DNA of 64,000 nucleotides from assembly GCA_026981645.1 (NCBI GenBank), contig JALSII010000025.1, forward strand, positions 62,001-126,000. The letters are read 5' to 3'. Below, in pieces: positions 9,524 to 18,394 of this stretch. This stretch comes from Hyphomicrobiales bacterium. Its GTDB lineage: Bacteria; Pseudomonadota; Alphaproteobacteria; Rhizobiales; Devosiaceae. Position 1 is the stretch's first letter, and every line of letters starts with the position of its first letter. A program made the translations under genes and the position numbers. Below the pieces are notes generated by a model, which made no database searches, was not told the origin of the DNA, and saw only the letters and a list, made by a program, of their open reading frames with translations.

Positions 9524-9538
9524 TGAAAAAAAATTTCA
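9524..9538 (+). promoter_or_regulatory. Candidate RpiR-type operator palindrome (left arm)
   Basis: Perfect inverted repeat TGAAA-N5-TTTCA about 100 bases upstream of the oxidoreductase/ABC operon. A near-identical repeat (AGAAA-N5-TTTCA) stands at 17888-17902 before the arm that encodes the RpiR regulator. The spacing and shared arms suggest one regulator; binding is inferred. Confidence 0.4.
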
Positions 9539-9641
9539 CAATACCGGGTGTATGTGGACTTTCATGTTGACAATATTCTGAGGCTGGGACAAACTTTGAA
9601 AAAATTTACATAACGGCGCAAAGTCGTTGCGGGGAGAGCTC

Positions 9642-10793
9642 ATGAAGGTTGGTATTGTTGGCTTGGGATTCCGGCTGGGCTATCTGGCGCGCGTTATTGA
9701 TCAGATTGTGCCTGCCGCCCGCTTTGTTGGCTATGTGGATCCAACCCCCTTCGGGCTGAACATCCTGACAGACGGGAATATTGAATCCGGCCCCTCTTAT
9801 GAGACAATTTCAGATTTGGTTTCGGCACAAAACCCTGATCTGATAATGGTGGGTTCGCCCAACCTGATGCATCTGGAGCATATCCGCCAGGCACTGGATC
9901 TTGGGGTCAGGGTTTTTACTGAAAAGCCCGTTGTAACCAGTGAAGAGGACACAATGGAGCTGCTTGCCCTGTTGCGCCAGTACGGGGGGGCGGACAGCGT
10001 GAGCATCGGGCTGGTTCTGCGCTATGCGCCGCTTTATCGTGACCTGGTTGCCGCCCGGGACAAAGGGCAGCTCGGCACCATCGTTTCCATTGAAGCTTCC
10101 GAACATATTGCGCCCTATCACGGGGCATTTTTTATGCGAGACTGGCGGCGGGAGAGCGGCTATTCGGGCGGTTTTATGCTGGAAAAGTGTTGCCATGACA
10201 TCGACCTCTACCAGGGCCTTGTGGGCAGCCGGGCGCTCAGAATTGCCAGTTTCGGGGGACGTAAAAGCTTTGTTCCCGAGAATGCGCCGGAAAAGATGGG
10301 CATCAACGATGATGAAGTCTACTACCGCAAACCCGGTGGCTGGATGGCTTCAGACAAGGTCTTTGACAGCGAAGGGGACATTATCGACTACCAGACCGCA
10401 ATTGTTGAATTTGAGGGCGGAGAAAACCTTTGTTTTCACACAAACCTCAATGTTCCGGACGAATTTCGGCGGTTTTGCGTAATGGGTTCGCAGGGAATGG
10501 CCGAGGGGGACTTCGTACGCAATTTCTTCCGCGTCCATGATGCACGCACTTCCGCCAAGCTCGTTGATAAGTCTTACGAGGTTTCAGATCTGTCGTTCCA
10601 CTATGGAGCGGATGAAAACATGATCGCAGATATATTTGCCCACTACATCGAGGGAAAGTCCCTTCCGGTTTCCATTGTTGACGGATTGGCTGCCGGATTG
10701 ACTGCCATCAAGATGGACGAGGCGCGCAATTCCCGTGCCGTCATTGATATGTCTAAGACCTGGGCCAAATTCGACAGCTTCGGGCTGGTGTAG
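9642..10793 (+). CDS. Gfo/Idh/MocA-family NAD(P)-dependent oxidoreductase
   Basis: A 383-residue sugar or sugar-acid dehydrogenase. The Rossmann motif GIVGLGFRLG is at residues 4-13, the conserved EKP loop follows FT near residue 94, and the catalytic histidine is in EKCCHDIDLY. These enzymes oxidise or epimerise cyclic sugars, inositols or UDP-amino sugars with NAD(P). I start at ATG 9642, preceded by GGGGAGAG, rather than a TTG five codons upstream. It leads the operon that continues directly into the importer genes at 10799-14967, so its substrate is probably the imported sugar or a product of it. The exact reaction cannot be assigned. Confidence 0.88.
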   Translation: MKVGIVGLGFRLGYLARVIDQIVPAARFVGYVDPTPFGLNILTDGNIESGPSYETISDLVSAQNPDLIMVGSPNLMHLEHIRQALDLGVRVFTEKPVVTSEEDTMELLALLRQYGGADSVSIGLVLRYAPLYRDLVAARDKGQLGTIVSIEASEHIAPYHGAFFMRDWRRESGYSGGFMLEKCCHDIDLYQGLVGSRALRIASFGGRKSFVPENAPEKMGINDDEVYYRKPGGWMASDKVFDSEGDIIDYQTAIVEFEGGENLCFHTNLNVPDEFRRFCVMGSQGMAEGDFVRNFFRVHDARTSAKLVDKSYEVSDLSFHYGADENMIADIFAHYIEGKSLPVSIVDGLAAGLTAIKMDEARNSRAVIDMSKTWAKFDSFGLV

Positions 10794-10798
10794 GAAAA

Positions 10799-11692
10799 AT
10801 GGCAGCAAACGTAAAAAAAACAGACTATTTTCCCTATCTGTTGTTGGTGCCGGCACTGATTGTTACTTTGCTCATTGTTGCCTGGCCCGTGGTGGAAACC
10901 ATCCGCCTTTCGTTTACTGACGCTTCACTGAAGCTTACTGAGAATTACGTCGGGCTTGAAAACTATGAGAAGATGTTTGCCCGCAAATTTCCCGAAACAA
11001 TTTTTCGCACCTTCTATTGGATGGGTGTTTCAGTCAGTCTGAAAATGATTATTGGCATTGCCGGGGCGGCACTACTCAATGCCGCGGTTCCGGGGCGTAA
11101 TCTGTTCCGGGTTCTGGTTATGCCGCCTTGGATTGTGCCTATCGCCATTGGCGTTTTCATCTGGAGCTGGATGTATAACGGCCAGTTCGGCATGATCTCG
11201 GGCCTGCTTCAGCGCTTCGGTCTGATTGCCGAGCCTATGGAATTTCTGGCCTTTAGAAATTCTGCGTTTTTTTCGACCATTGTCACCGATGTGTGGATCG
11301 GAACACCCCTGGTCACAATCTATTTGCTTGCGGCCATGCAAGGGGTGCGCCCCGACCTGCTTGAAGCCGCCTGGGTTGACGGGGCAGGCCGCTTCTACCG
11401 CTTCCGGCGCATTACACTGCCTCTGATTATGCCGGCGGTGGCCACCATGTCGCTTCTGTCAGCAATATGGACGTTCAACTCCTTCGATATCATCTGGATA
11501 TTGACCGAAGGAGGACCGCGCGATGCCACTACAACCATGATCATTGATACCTACAAAACGGCCATATCCCGGTTCAAGTACGGGGAGGGGTCTGCACGCG
11601 CGGTGATGATTGTCTTGTTCCTGACCTTGTTTGCAGGGTTCTACTTCCTGATGATTTCAAGGATCGCCAAGAAGGAGGTGGGAAATGATTAA
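10799..11692 (+). CDS. ABC sugar importer permease (MalF-like)
   Basis: A 297-residue inner-membrane permease with six hydrophobic segments and the EAA loop DLLEAAWVDGAGRFYRFRRI followed by TLPLIMP. It starts 5 bases after the oxidoreductase gene and overlaps the next permease by 8 bases, so the three are co-transcribed and the permeases translationally coupled. It is the second importer of this kind in the window and differs in sequence from the one at 1956, so this is not a recent duplication. Confidence 0.93.
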   Translation: MAANVKKTDYFPYLLLVPALIVTLLIVAWPVVETIRLSFTDASLKLTENYVGLENYEKMFARKFPETIFRTFYWMGVSVSLKMIIGIAGAALLNAAVPGRNLFRVLVMPPWIVPIAIGVFIWSWMYNGQFGMISGLLQRFGLIAEPMEFLAFRNSAFFSTIVTDVWIGTPLVTIYLLAAMQGVRPDLLEAAWVDGAGRFYRFRRITLPLIMPAVATMSLLSAIWTFNSFDIIWILTEGGPRDATTTMIIDTYKTAISRFKYGEGSARAVMIVLFLTLFAGFYFLMISRIAKKEVGND

Positions 11693-12527
11693 CAAGTACC
11701 GCTGGTGGGAACTGGTTCTGATCTATTGCGGAATGGCGGTGTTTCTGACCTTCATTCTGGCACCGTTTCTTGAAGCCTTCATGGTGTCCCTGCGCCCGAT
11801 AACGTCCATATTCTCAATTCCCTACAGATTCATCACCGACGAAATGTCGTTTGAATCTTACTTCTCCATGTGGAGCAGCGTGCCGCTCCTGTGGCTTTAT
11901 ATGTTCAATTCATTCATGATCGCTGCGGCCGTGACCTTCTTTGCCCTGATGGCGGTTATTCCGGCGGCCTATGCTTTTGCCCGCTTCGAATTCAAGGGCC
12001 GCGATGGCATGCTCACGGCATTCCTGGCCATCAATATGGTGTCCGGCGCTGTGTTGCTCATCCCGCTTTACAAAGTGATGCAGCAGATGGGCCTGCTCAA
12101 CACCTATTTCGCCATGATTACCCCGGGGGTAGCCTTCTCTATACCCACCGGTATCTGGTTGTTGCGTTCCTACCTGATGAAAATCCCCAAAGAGCTGGAG
12201 GAAGCGGCCTGGGCCGATGGTGCCTCCCGGCTTTACACGTTGCGCCGGGTCATATTGCCCATCGCCATGCCTGGCATTGTCGTGGTCGCCATCGCCACCT
12301 TTATCGGGGCATACGCGCAGCAATTTCTCTTTGCTCTGACATTTAACTCCGTCAACGAGCTCAACCCCTTGCCAGTTGGTCTGTTCCAGTTCTTCGGTCG
12401 TCAGACCGTTGTCTGGAATGAGCTGATGGCCGCAAGTCTGGTCGGCATCTTGCCAGTGCTGATCGTTTACATCTTCCTCCAGAAATACATCGTTTCCGGT
12501 CTGACCGCCGGTGCGCTCAAGGAGTAG
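11685..12527 (+). CDS. ABC sugar importer permease (MalG-like)
   Basis: A 280-residue permease with six membrane spans and the EAA loop ELEEAAWADGASRLYTLRRV followed by ILPIAMPG. Its ATG lies inside the end of the preceding permease, and AAGGAGG (about 11671) gives a strong ribosome-binding site. Partner of the genes at 10799, 12562 and 13837. Confidence 0.93.
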   Translation: MINKYRWWELVLIYCGMAVFLTFILAPFLEAFMVSLRPITSIFSIPYRFITDEMSFESYFSMWSSVPLLWLYMFNSFMIAAAVTFFALMAVIPAAYAFARFEFKGRDGMLTAFLAINMVSGAVLLIPLYKVMQQMGLLNTYFAMITPGVAFSIPTGIWLLRSYLMKIPKELEEAAWADGASRLYTLRRVILPIAMPGIVVVAIATFIGAYAQQFLFALTFNSVNELNPLPVGLFQFFGRQTVVWNELMAASLVGILPVLIVYIFLQKYIVSGLTAGALKE

Positions 12528-12561
12528 GATCAGGAAAATGGCAATTTTTAGGGAGAGTAGA

Positions 12562-13773
12562 ATGAAACTTACGCCAATTCTTTTGGGTGGCGCGATGGTT
12601 TTGTCCGGGCTGGGAACAGCTTTTGGACAGGAAACACGCGTGCACTTTATCAACTGCGGTGACGATCAGGGTGGTGGTAACGCCGTGCACACCCGCCTCA
12701 TCGCTGAGTGGGAAGCCGCAAATCCAGGCTACAAGGTTGACCGGGAATTCGTTCCCTGGGGACAGTGCCAGGAAAAATCCACCACGCTGGCTTCAGCCGG
12801 TGACGCGCCTGCGCTTGCCTATATGGGCTCGCGTACCCTCAAGCAGCTTTCAGCCAATGACCTGATCGTTGCCATCGACATGACGGACGAGGAAAAAGCG
12901 ACCTACGCTGACCCGGTTCTGGGTACGATTACAGCAAATGGCCAAGTCTGGGGGGCACCCATCGCCTTCTCGACCAAAGCCCTCTACTGGAACAAGGACC
13001 TGTTCGCAGAAGCTGGCCTTGACCCTGAATCCCCGCCCACGACGTGGGACGAGTGGTTGGCAGCAGCAACGGCAATCAATGAAAATACTGACGCCAACGG
13101 TATGGGCATTGCCGCCGCTTCCTTTGACAACACCATGCACCAGTTCATGAACTATGTGTACACAAACGGTGGTGAAGTCATCAACTCGGACGGCGAGATT
13201 GTCTTCAACTCACCCAACAATGTCGAAGCGCTCAAAATGTATGCAGCGCTGGCCGAAGTGGCTCAGCCCGGCCCCATCGCCTATGATCGGGGTAAACTGC
13301 GCCCGCTGTTCATCGAAGGCCAGATTGGCATGATGATTTCCGGCCCTTGGGAACGTCGCCTCATCGGTGATGTGAATTGGGGCGTTGCTCCCATTCCCGT
13401 AGGTCCCCAGGGCGGCCCGGGAACGCTTCTGATCACAGATTCCCTTGCAGTATTCAAAGGAACCGGAGTTGAAGAGCAGGCGCTTTCGCTGACCAAGTGG
13501 CTGACCAGCCCCGACAATCAGCTTGAGTTTGAGCTTGCTTCGGGCCTGACACCTTTGCGTGACCTGCCCGGCGTTCAGGCCATCAGGGATGAAGATCCCA
13601 CATGGAACGCCTTCCTTGACGCAATTGCCACCGGTGGTCCCGAGCCGTTTGTGACTGACTATGTTGGTTTGCAGGATGCAATCAACGAGGCCATTCAGTC
13701 GGTTATTCTGGGTGAGGCGTCGGCGGAAGATGCCATTGCAGATGCTGCAGATCTTCTGGAAGACTACAAGTAA
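12562..13773 (+). CDS. Extracellular sugar-binding protein of ABC importer (family 1)
   Basis: Periplasmic binding protein, 403 residues, with a signal peptide at residues 1-23 (MKLTPILLGGAMVLSGLGTA ending FGQ). I chose ATG 12562 because it follows GGGAGAG at good spacing and gives a normal signal peptide; longer readings would overlap the permease gene. Lobe motifs such as LTKWLTSPDNQLEF near residue 310 fit extracellular binding protein family 1. In this locus the likely ligand is an amino sugar or a short GlcNAc-containing oligosaccharide, inferred from the GH20 enzyme and ROK kinase. Confidence 0.92.
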   Translation: MKLTPILLGGAMVLSGLGTAFGQETRVHFINCGDDQGGGNAVHTRLIAEWEAANPGYKVDREFVPWGQCQEKSTTLASAGDAPALAYMGSRTLKQLSANDLIVAIDMTDEEKATYADPVLGTITANGQVWGAPIAFSTKALYWNKDLFAEAGLDPESPPTTWDEWLAAATAINENTDANGMGIAAASFDNTMHQFMNYVYTNGGEVINSDGEIVFNSPNNVEALKMYAALAEVAQPGPIAYDRGKLRPLFIEGQIGMMISGPWERRLIGDVNWGVAPIPVGPQGGPGTLLITDSLAVFKGTGVEEQALSLTKWLTSPDNQLEFELASGLTPLRDLPGVQAIRDEDPTWNAFLDAIATGGPEPFVTDYVGLQDAINEAIQSVILGEASAEDAIADAADLLEDYK

Positions 13774-13780
13774 AATTTGT

Positions 13781-13808
13781 CGGGCCCCGGACGTTGAGCC
13801 GGGGTCCG
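13781..13808 (+). other. Strong mRNA stem-loop between binding-protein and ATPase genes
   Basis: A 10-bp stem CGGGCCCCGG (13781-13790) / CCGGGGTCCG (13799-13808) with one G-U pair and an 8-base loop. No T-run follows, so it is more likely a 3' stabiliser of the upstream message than a terminator. Confidence 0.55.
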
Positions 13809-13836
13809 ATCCTGTATAAAACAAGGAATTCAGTAT

Positions 13837-14967
13837 ATGGGCCAGCTCAAGCTTGACAATGTACGCAAGTCCTTTGGCAGCATTGAAGTTATCAAAGGGG
13901 TTTCGCTTGATGTACCCCACGGGGAATTTGTGGTGTTTGTCGGCCCTTCGGGATGCGGCAAGTCCACGCTTTTGCGCATGATTGCCGGGCTTGAGGAAAT
14001 CACAGCCGGCAATGTGGAGATAGAGGGAAAAATCGTCAACGATCTGGCGCCGGTCAAGCGTGGCATCGCCATGGTGTTCCAGTCCTATGCGCTTTATCCG
14101 CATATGACAGTTTTTGAAAATATTGCCTTTCCTTTGCGGGTTGAGAAACTCCCCCAGGCTGAGGTGGAAGCCAAGGTAAGCGAGGCTTCGGGTATTCTCA
14201 AACTTGATGATCGCTTGAAACACAAACCCGGTCAGCTTTCCGGGGGGCAGCGCCAGCGTGTGGCTATCGGGCGCGCCATTGTGCGTCAGCCCTCGGTGTT
14301 TTTGTTCGATGAGCCTTTATCCAACCTGGATGCGGCCCTCAGAGCTGAAATGCGGGTGGAACTGGCCAAGCTGCACAATGAGCTTGACGCAACCATGATT
14401 TACGTTACCCACGATCAGGTTGAGGCCATGACCATGGCTGACCGCATTGTGGTTCTGGACGATGGGGTCATTGCACAGGTGGGCACGCCGCTGGAGCTTT
14501 ATCACCGGCCCGAGAATATTTTTGTTGCCGGCTTTATCGGCAATCCCAAGATGAATTTTTTGAGTGTGGACTGCCTTGGCAGCGACAAAAAAGGCACAAA
14601 AGTGCGATTTGCAGATGGTGCTGAACTTCTGGTGCCCGTAGTCCCCAGAGAAGGGCTCAAGGGCAAAAAGCTCACGCTGGGCCTGCGCCCGGAGCACGCC
14701 CGTCTTGATGGAGGGGAAGCCAATATCTCTATAACACCTTCAGTGATTGAGCGGCTGGGTATTCATACAGTTGTTTATGCAAATATGGATGAGGGGGGAG
14801 AGTATATCAGTTGCCTGTTGCCCGGAAGCGCACCGGTGGAGGTCGGCAAATCCAGCAGTATCGGCGTTGACGCTGAAAACTGCCATTTGTTTGATGATAA
14901 AGGTGACGCGCTCACCAGAACAAACGAACTCTCGGCCATTGACGAAAGCCTGTTGACCCACAAATAA
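13837..14967 (+). CDS. ABC sugar importer ATP-binding subunit (UgpC/MsmK type)
   Basis: A 376-residue ATPase with Walker A GPSGCGKST (residues 36-44), Q-loop FQSYALYPHM, signature LSGGQRQR, Walker B FLFDEPLSNLD and switch histidine YVTHDQ. A C-terminal extension of about 130 residues with LGLRPEHARL is the regulatory OB/TOBE domain of MalK-type subunits. It completes the importer encoded from 10799. The PLP-enzyme gene converges on it from the other strand with 15 bases between stops. Confidence 0.93.
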   Translation: MGQLKLDNVRKSFGSIEVIKGVSLDVPHGEFVVFVGPSGCGKSTLLRMIAGLEEITAGNVEIEGKIVNDLAPVKRGIAMVFQSYALYPHMTVFENIAFPLRVEKLPQAEVEAKVSEASGILKLDDRLKHKPGQLSGGQRQRVAIGRAIVRQPSVFLFDEPLSNLDAALRAEMRVELAKLHNELDATMIYVTHDQVEAMTMADRIVVLDDGVIAQVGTPLELYHRPENIFVAGFIGNPKMNFLSVDCLGSDKKGTKVRFADGAELLVPVVPREGLKGKKLTLGLRPEHARLDGGEANISITPSVIERLGIHTVVYANMDEGGEYISCLLPGSAPVEVGKSSSIGVDAENCHLFDDKGDALTRTNELSAIDESLLTHK

Positions 14968-14982
14968 GCCAAAACAGGGGAG

Positions 14983-16065
14983 TTACCAGACGCGCCCGCG
15001 CGCGGCAATAGTCTCAAGGCGGGTGACCTTGCCCCCGGCGTGAAATACCACCCGGTCGAACAGATTCGAAATCACACAGGTGTGGTTGGGGATGATGCGG
15101 ATTTTTTCGCCGACCTCGGGGCGTTTGCCGGTGCATGCGCTTAAATCTACAGAGCCGTGTTCTTCGGAAAGCTCGACGATTTTTGCCTCCGGGTATTCGG
15201 TAATCAATCCAAAATCGTCAAAACCCAGAAGGTCCGAGGTCAGCCCCTTGGAACCTGCATCAATGATGGCGCGGTCGGGGGTGGGGCGTGACACAATTGT
15301 TGACAGAACGTTCATGGCGCAATCCTCAAGCTTGCAGTGCCCGCTGCGTGCCATGGCTCGGTCATTATAGACATAGGTACCCGCGCGGTGCTCGGTGGCG
15401 CTGGGCACCTGATGAGAGTTGAACAGGCTCGGCGTGCCCCCATAAGAGATGGTGGGGCAATCAAGCCCGGCACCGGTGAGCAAAACCAGCGTTTGGGCCA
15501 GATACTTCTCGCTCTGAGCCTCACTGTGAGGCTTGGGATAGGTCATCAGCCCGCTAAATTTCAGCCCCGGACTGGCGGCGATTTTTTGTGCCAGAACAAG
15601 CGCCTGCTCAGGGGACTGGACGCCGCATCTGCTTGCCCCGGTATCGCATTCTATAAGAACGGAAAGTGGCCTTTCGGGCGAAAAAGTTTTCGTCAGTCCC
15701 TCAATGGTGGTTTCACTATCAACGCAGACACTCACTTTAGTTTTTTTATTGAGTGCATAAAGGGCTGAAAGCTTTTCTTCGCCTAAAATATTATAGGTGA
15801 TGAGGATGTCATCAAAACCGGCATCGGCAAAGACCTCAGCTTCTGAAACCTTCTGGCAGTTGATGCCGCGCGCGCCGGCGTCCAACTGGGCTTTAGCAAT
15901 ATCAGGAATTTTATGGGTTTTGATATGGGGGCGGAACGAACGGCCGATTTTGTTCATGTAAGTTTGAACGCGGGCGATATTTCCGGCAACGATATTCTCA
16001 TCAATCACCGGCACCGGTGTCGAGAGCGTGTTGATGGATTGTCCGATTTTGGCTGTGTAGGGCAT
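14983..16065 (-). CDS. PLP-dependent D-serine dehydratase / D-threonine aldolase-like enzyme (DSD1 family)
   Basis: A 360-residue fold-type III PLP enzyme (alanine racemase-like N-terminal barrel plus D-serine dehydratase-like C-terminal domain). The PLP lysine is K49 in RPHIKTHK, and H328 and C330 in NHTC match the metal ligands of the eukaryotic-type D-serine dehydratase. Members either dehydrate D-serine to pyruvate and ammonia or cleave D-threonine-type 3-hydroxy amino acids. I start at ATG 16065 after GGAGG; a longer frame to 16236 would overlap the upstream M81 gene. It is co-directional with M81 (34-base gap) and close to RidA, which hydrolyses the 2-aminoacrylate that serine dehydratases release. 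Which D-amino acid it uses is unknown. Confidence 0.85.
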   Translation of the reverse strand: MPYTAKIGQSINTLSTPVPVIDENIVAGNIARVQTYMNKIGRSFRPHIKTHKIPDIAKAQLDAGARGINCQKVSEAEVFADAGFDDILITYNILGEEKLSALYALNKKTKVSVCVDSETTIEGLTKTFSPERPLSVLIECDTGASRCGVQSPEQALVLAQKIAASPGLKFSGLMTYPKPHSEAQSEKYLAQTLVLLTGAGLDCPTISYGGTPSLFNSHQVPSATEHRAGTYVYNDRAMARSGHCKLEDCAMNVLSTIVSRPTPDRAIIDAGSKGLTSDLLGFDDFGLITEYPEAKIVELSEEHGSVDLSACTGKRPEVGEKIRIIPNHTCVISNLFDRVVFHAGGKVTRLETIAARGRVW

Positions 16066-16099
16066 TTTTTCGCCTCCGGTGTCAGATGATTGGCCAACA

Positions 16100-17566
16100 T
16101 TACCCGGCTTTGGCGTGGGGGTCATCAACCAGAGGCCAGATATCTTTGGGAGCCTTGAGGTATCGGGTGGTCTTGGGGTCGGTGGGATAGGGGGTTCCCG
16201 CCGAACAATAGATAATTCTGGAGGCAATATTATCAAAAGAATCGAAAAAATGGTTGGTTGATTTGATGACGAGTACGTCTTTTGAGGCCGGCTCGATGCC
16301 CATCACTTCAAACAGACTGGCATCAAAACACTGGGCGCGGGTTGAGTTCAGCACCACTTCAATGTCGTCGAACTCAACCACCACTGCATTGCCAAAAGGG
16401 ACGCTGGACTGACCAAAACGCATGTGTGCATCGTGTACTATTTTTTTAACCCGCACGCGTGCATCAACCGGGTTGCCGGTGCCGGGTGCCGATTTTGCCC
16501 CAAACCTGAGGGGAATTTCCGCGCCTTCCCCCGCGGCGATGCAGATTTGAACGGCAACCGGGTCCCAGATAGAGCCAAAGGCAATGTTTGTAGCTTTCTG
16601 AGAAAGAATTTCTTCAAGAATGACGGTGGCATCACCTGCTGTTCCGCCCCCTGGATTATCCCAGACATCAGCGATTACCACCGGATGCGCCGGTTGGGCA
16701 ATCGCTTCGCAAACCGCTTCAGCAGGGCAAAGCAGGGGAAACAGGCTCTTGCCCCGCAGGGCGAACAGTTCCAAGCCAAGCTTCTTCGCCAGGCGGTCCC
16801 CTTTTTCCTTTTGAGCATTGGTCACGACAATTATGTGGGTGCCCATTTCAGGCACGTCCCCGGCCATAAAGCCGTGAATGGCGGATATGGAGAGAATGTC
16901 GGGGTCTGATTTTTCAAGCGCCTTCATTCTTTCAACGAAGCCGCGCATGGGCTGGCGCGAGGTGGGAAATATATCAATCATTTTACAGTCAAAGCTCGAC
17001 ATCGCGGGCTTGATGTTGCCAACAAGAGTCTCCCCTGCAAGGTGCCACAGGTTCTCGGCCTGTTCGACAAAGTCTGTATGGGGAAACTCTTTGAAGGCAA
17101 CAAAAAAATCAGCCGCTGCAAGGCGTTTTGCGGTGAGGTGGCTATGGGGGTCGAGTTCGGCACAGACCAGAGTATCCTTGCCGACAATGCTACGGATGCG
17201 CGCGAGGAAATCCCCTTCCGGGTCATCATATCCGGCGGCAACCATGGCGCCGTGCAGGCCCAGAACGACGCCATCCACCGGCATGGCGGCCCGCAACTGG
17301 TCAAGAATCTCGTCACGCAGGGTTTCGTAGGTTTCCCTGTTGACAAGGCCGGCCGGGTCGGCCCAGGCCGCGGTACCTTCGACAAGGTGCCAGTTTTTCA
17401 AAGTAGCAACCTTGCGACCCACCGTAATGGGAGCCGAGCACAGGGTTGGCGTATCCGGGTGGGTTCCGGGAGGGGCATAGAGCGATGCCTCAAACGCGCG
17501 TTGGTCAATACATATGGGAGAAAATGTATTGGTTTCGGTCGCCAGAACGGCAGTGAAAATCTTCAA
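16100..17566 (-). CDS. M81-family metallopeptidase (MlrC-like)
   Basis: A 488-residue protein of the M81 family, named after microcystinase C. It has the N-terminal DUF1485-type domain (TETNTFSP, VDGVVLGLHGAM, ELDPHSHLT with likely metal ligands) and the C-terminal MlrC domain (VIADVWDNPGGGTAGD, IKSTNHFFDSF). MlrC cleaves short linear peptides with unusual residues; most family members are uncharacterised. It is the first gene of a minus-strand pair with the D-amino-acid PLP enzyme, so a role in opening a peptide or amide containing D-residues is reasonable, but this is inferred. Full length, no defects seen. Confidence 0.87.
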   Translation of the reverse strand: MKIFTAVLATETNTFSPICIDQRAFEASLYAPPGTHPDTPTLCSAPITVGRKVATLKNWHLVEGTAAWADPAGLVNRETYETLRDEILDQLRAAMPVDGVVLGLHGAMVAAGYDDPEGDFLARIRSIVGKDTLVCAELDPHSHLTAKRLAAADFFVAFKEFPHTDFVEQAENLWHLAGETLVGNIKPAMSSFDCKMIDIFPTSRQPMRGFVERMKALEKSDPDILSISAIHGFMAGDVPEMGTHIIVVTNAQKEKGDRLAKKLGLELFALRGKSLFPLLCPAEAVCEAIAQPAHPVVIADVWDNPGGGTAGDATVILEEILSQKATNIAFGSIWDPVAVQICIAAGEGAEIPLRFGAKSAPGTGNPVDARVRVKKIVHDAHMRFGQSSVPFGNAVVVEFDDIEVVLNSTRAQCFDASLFEVMGIEPASKDVLVIKSTNHFFDSFDNIASRIIYCSAGTPYPTDPKTTRYLKAPKDIWPLVDDPHAKAG

Positions 17567-17935
17567 CGCTCAGTACGCCTCCCGGCCATTAACTGTCCGA
17601 TGAGTCCATGGGTGGAAAAAACAAGATTCCGGTCGTTGGAATTGCCGGTGTTTATGCGGTCAACGCTGAGAAAACTTTCTTTGATGAATTTATTCCTGCC
17701 CCGCGAAAAAGCAGTGGCCGGAAAGGCGTTAGCACCGTGTTTTGTCAAAACATCCCGGATTGCACAGCGGCCCGGGCCATCAGAGGAAAAAGGAATGAAA
17801 AAATGGGCGCGCATCGCAAAAAAATTACATCCATGTCACTTTATTCTGGAAAAGTTCCGATTATTCTGTTCGATTGTCAATGAAGTAAGAAAAATATTTT
17901 CATCATAGCAACAAAATAAGCGGGAGGAAGAGGTT
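17567..17935 (+). other. 369-base divergent intergenic region (M81 / RidA)
   Basis: No gene recognised. Short open frames exist on both strands (17608-17883 plus, 17563-17814 minus), but neither has a good start site or a recognisable sequence. The region must hold the promoters of the minus-strand M81/PLP pair and the plus-strand RidA/RpiR operon. A palindrome AGAAA-N5-TTTCA lies at 17888-17902. Confidence 0.5.
17888..17902 (+). promoter_or_regulatory. Candidate RpiR-type operator palindrome (right arm)
   Basis: Inverted repeat AGAAA-N5-TTTCA, 34 bases before the RidA start and close to the divergent M81 promoter region. It matches the perfect TGAAA-N5-TTTCA at 9524-9538 except for one base of the arms. 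It would suit autoregulation by the RpiR protein encoded at 18395 (inferred). Confidence 0.4.
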
Positions 17936-18328
17936 GTGAGCGATATCAAACGATATGGGGCGGAAAAGTCCGGGGCGGGGGGGCAGAATCTGCCTTTTGC
18001 GCGAGCGGTTGAGGCCGATGGCTGGCTTTATGTTTCAGGGCAGGTCGCCATGAAAAACGGAGAGATTGTGCCCGGTTCCATTGTCGAGCAAACCCGCGTC
18101 ACCATTGAGAACCTTTTGGCAATTCTTGAAGAGGCGGGATACGGCACCGAGCACATCGTTCGCGTGGGGGTTTGGCTCGACGACCCGCGAGACTTCTGGT
18201 CCTTTAATGGTGTTTACAAGGAATATTTTGGTGAGCATCCCCCGGCGCGTGCCTGCGTGCAGTCCCGGCTGATGATTGACGGCAAAGTCGAGATTGATTG
18301 CGTCTGTTATAAAGCGCCTGAAGCTTAA
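17936..18328 (+). CDS. RidA (YjgF/YER057c/UK114) family enamine/imine deaminase
   Basis: A 130-residue RidA-family protein with the core WLYVSGQVAM, NLLAILEEAGY and the active-site arginine region ARACVQSRLMIDGKVEID. RidA proteins are cytosolic trimers that hydrolyse reactive enamines and imines such as 2-aminoacrylate formed by PLP-dependent serine/threonine dehydratases. The start is GTG at 17936 after GGGAGGAAGAGG. It heads the operon RidA-RpiR-SDR-GH20 and lies opposite the DSD1-like PLP enzyme, a likely source of its substrate. Confidence 0.9.
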   Translation: MSDIKRYGAEKSGAGGQNLPFARAVEADGWLYVSGQVAMKNGEIVPGSIVEQTRVTIENLLAILEEAGYGTEHIVRVGVWLDDPRDFWSFNGVYKEYFGEHPPARACVQSRLMIDGKVEIDCVCYKAPEA

Positions 18329-18394
18329 AGAAAGAAAACCTTGGGCGGTCAGGATCGAGGCGGCTACTTTTAGCCACAACGAAAGTGAAGTGAA

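Noticed and set aside
13210-14223. 337-codon minus-strand frame across the binding-protein and ATPase genes
   Set aside because: Spans two well-supported genes and an mRNA hairpin; a complement artefact.
17563-17883. Short frames on both strands in the M81/RidA gap
   Set aside because: No ribosome-binding site that fits, no recognisable sequence and mutual overlap; more likely promoter DNA.
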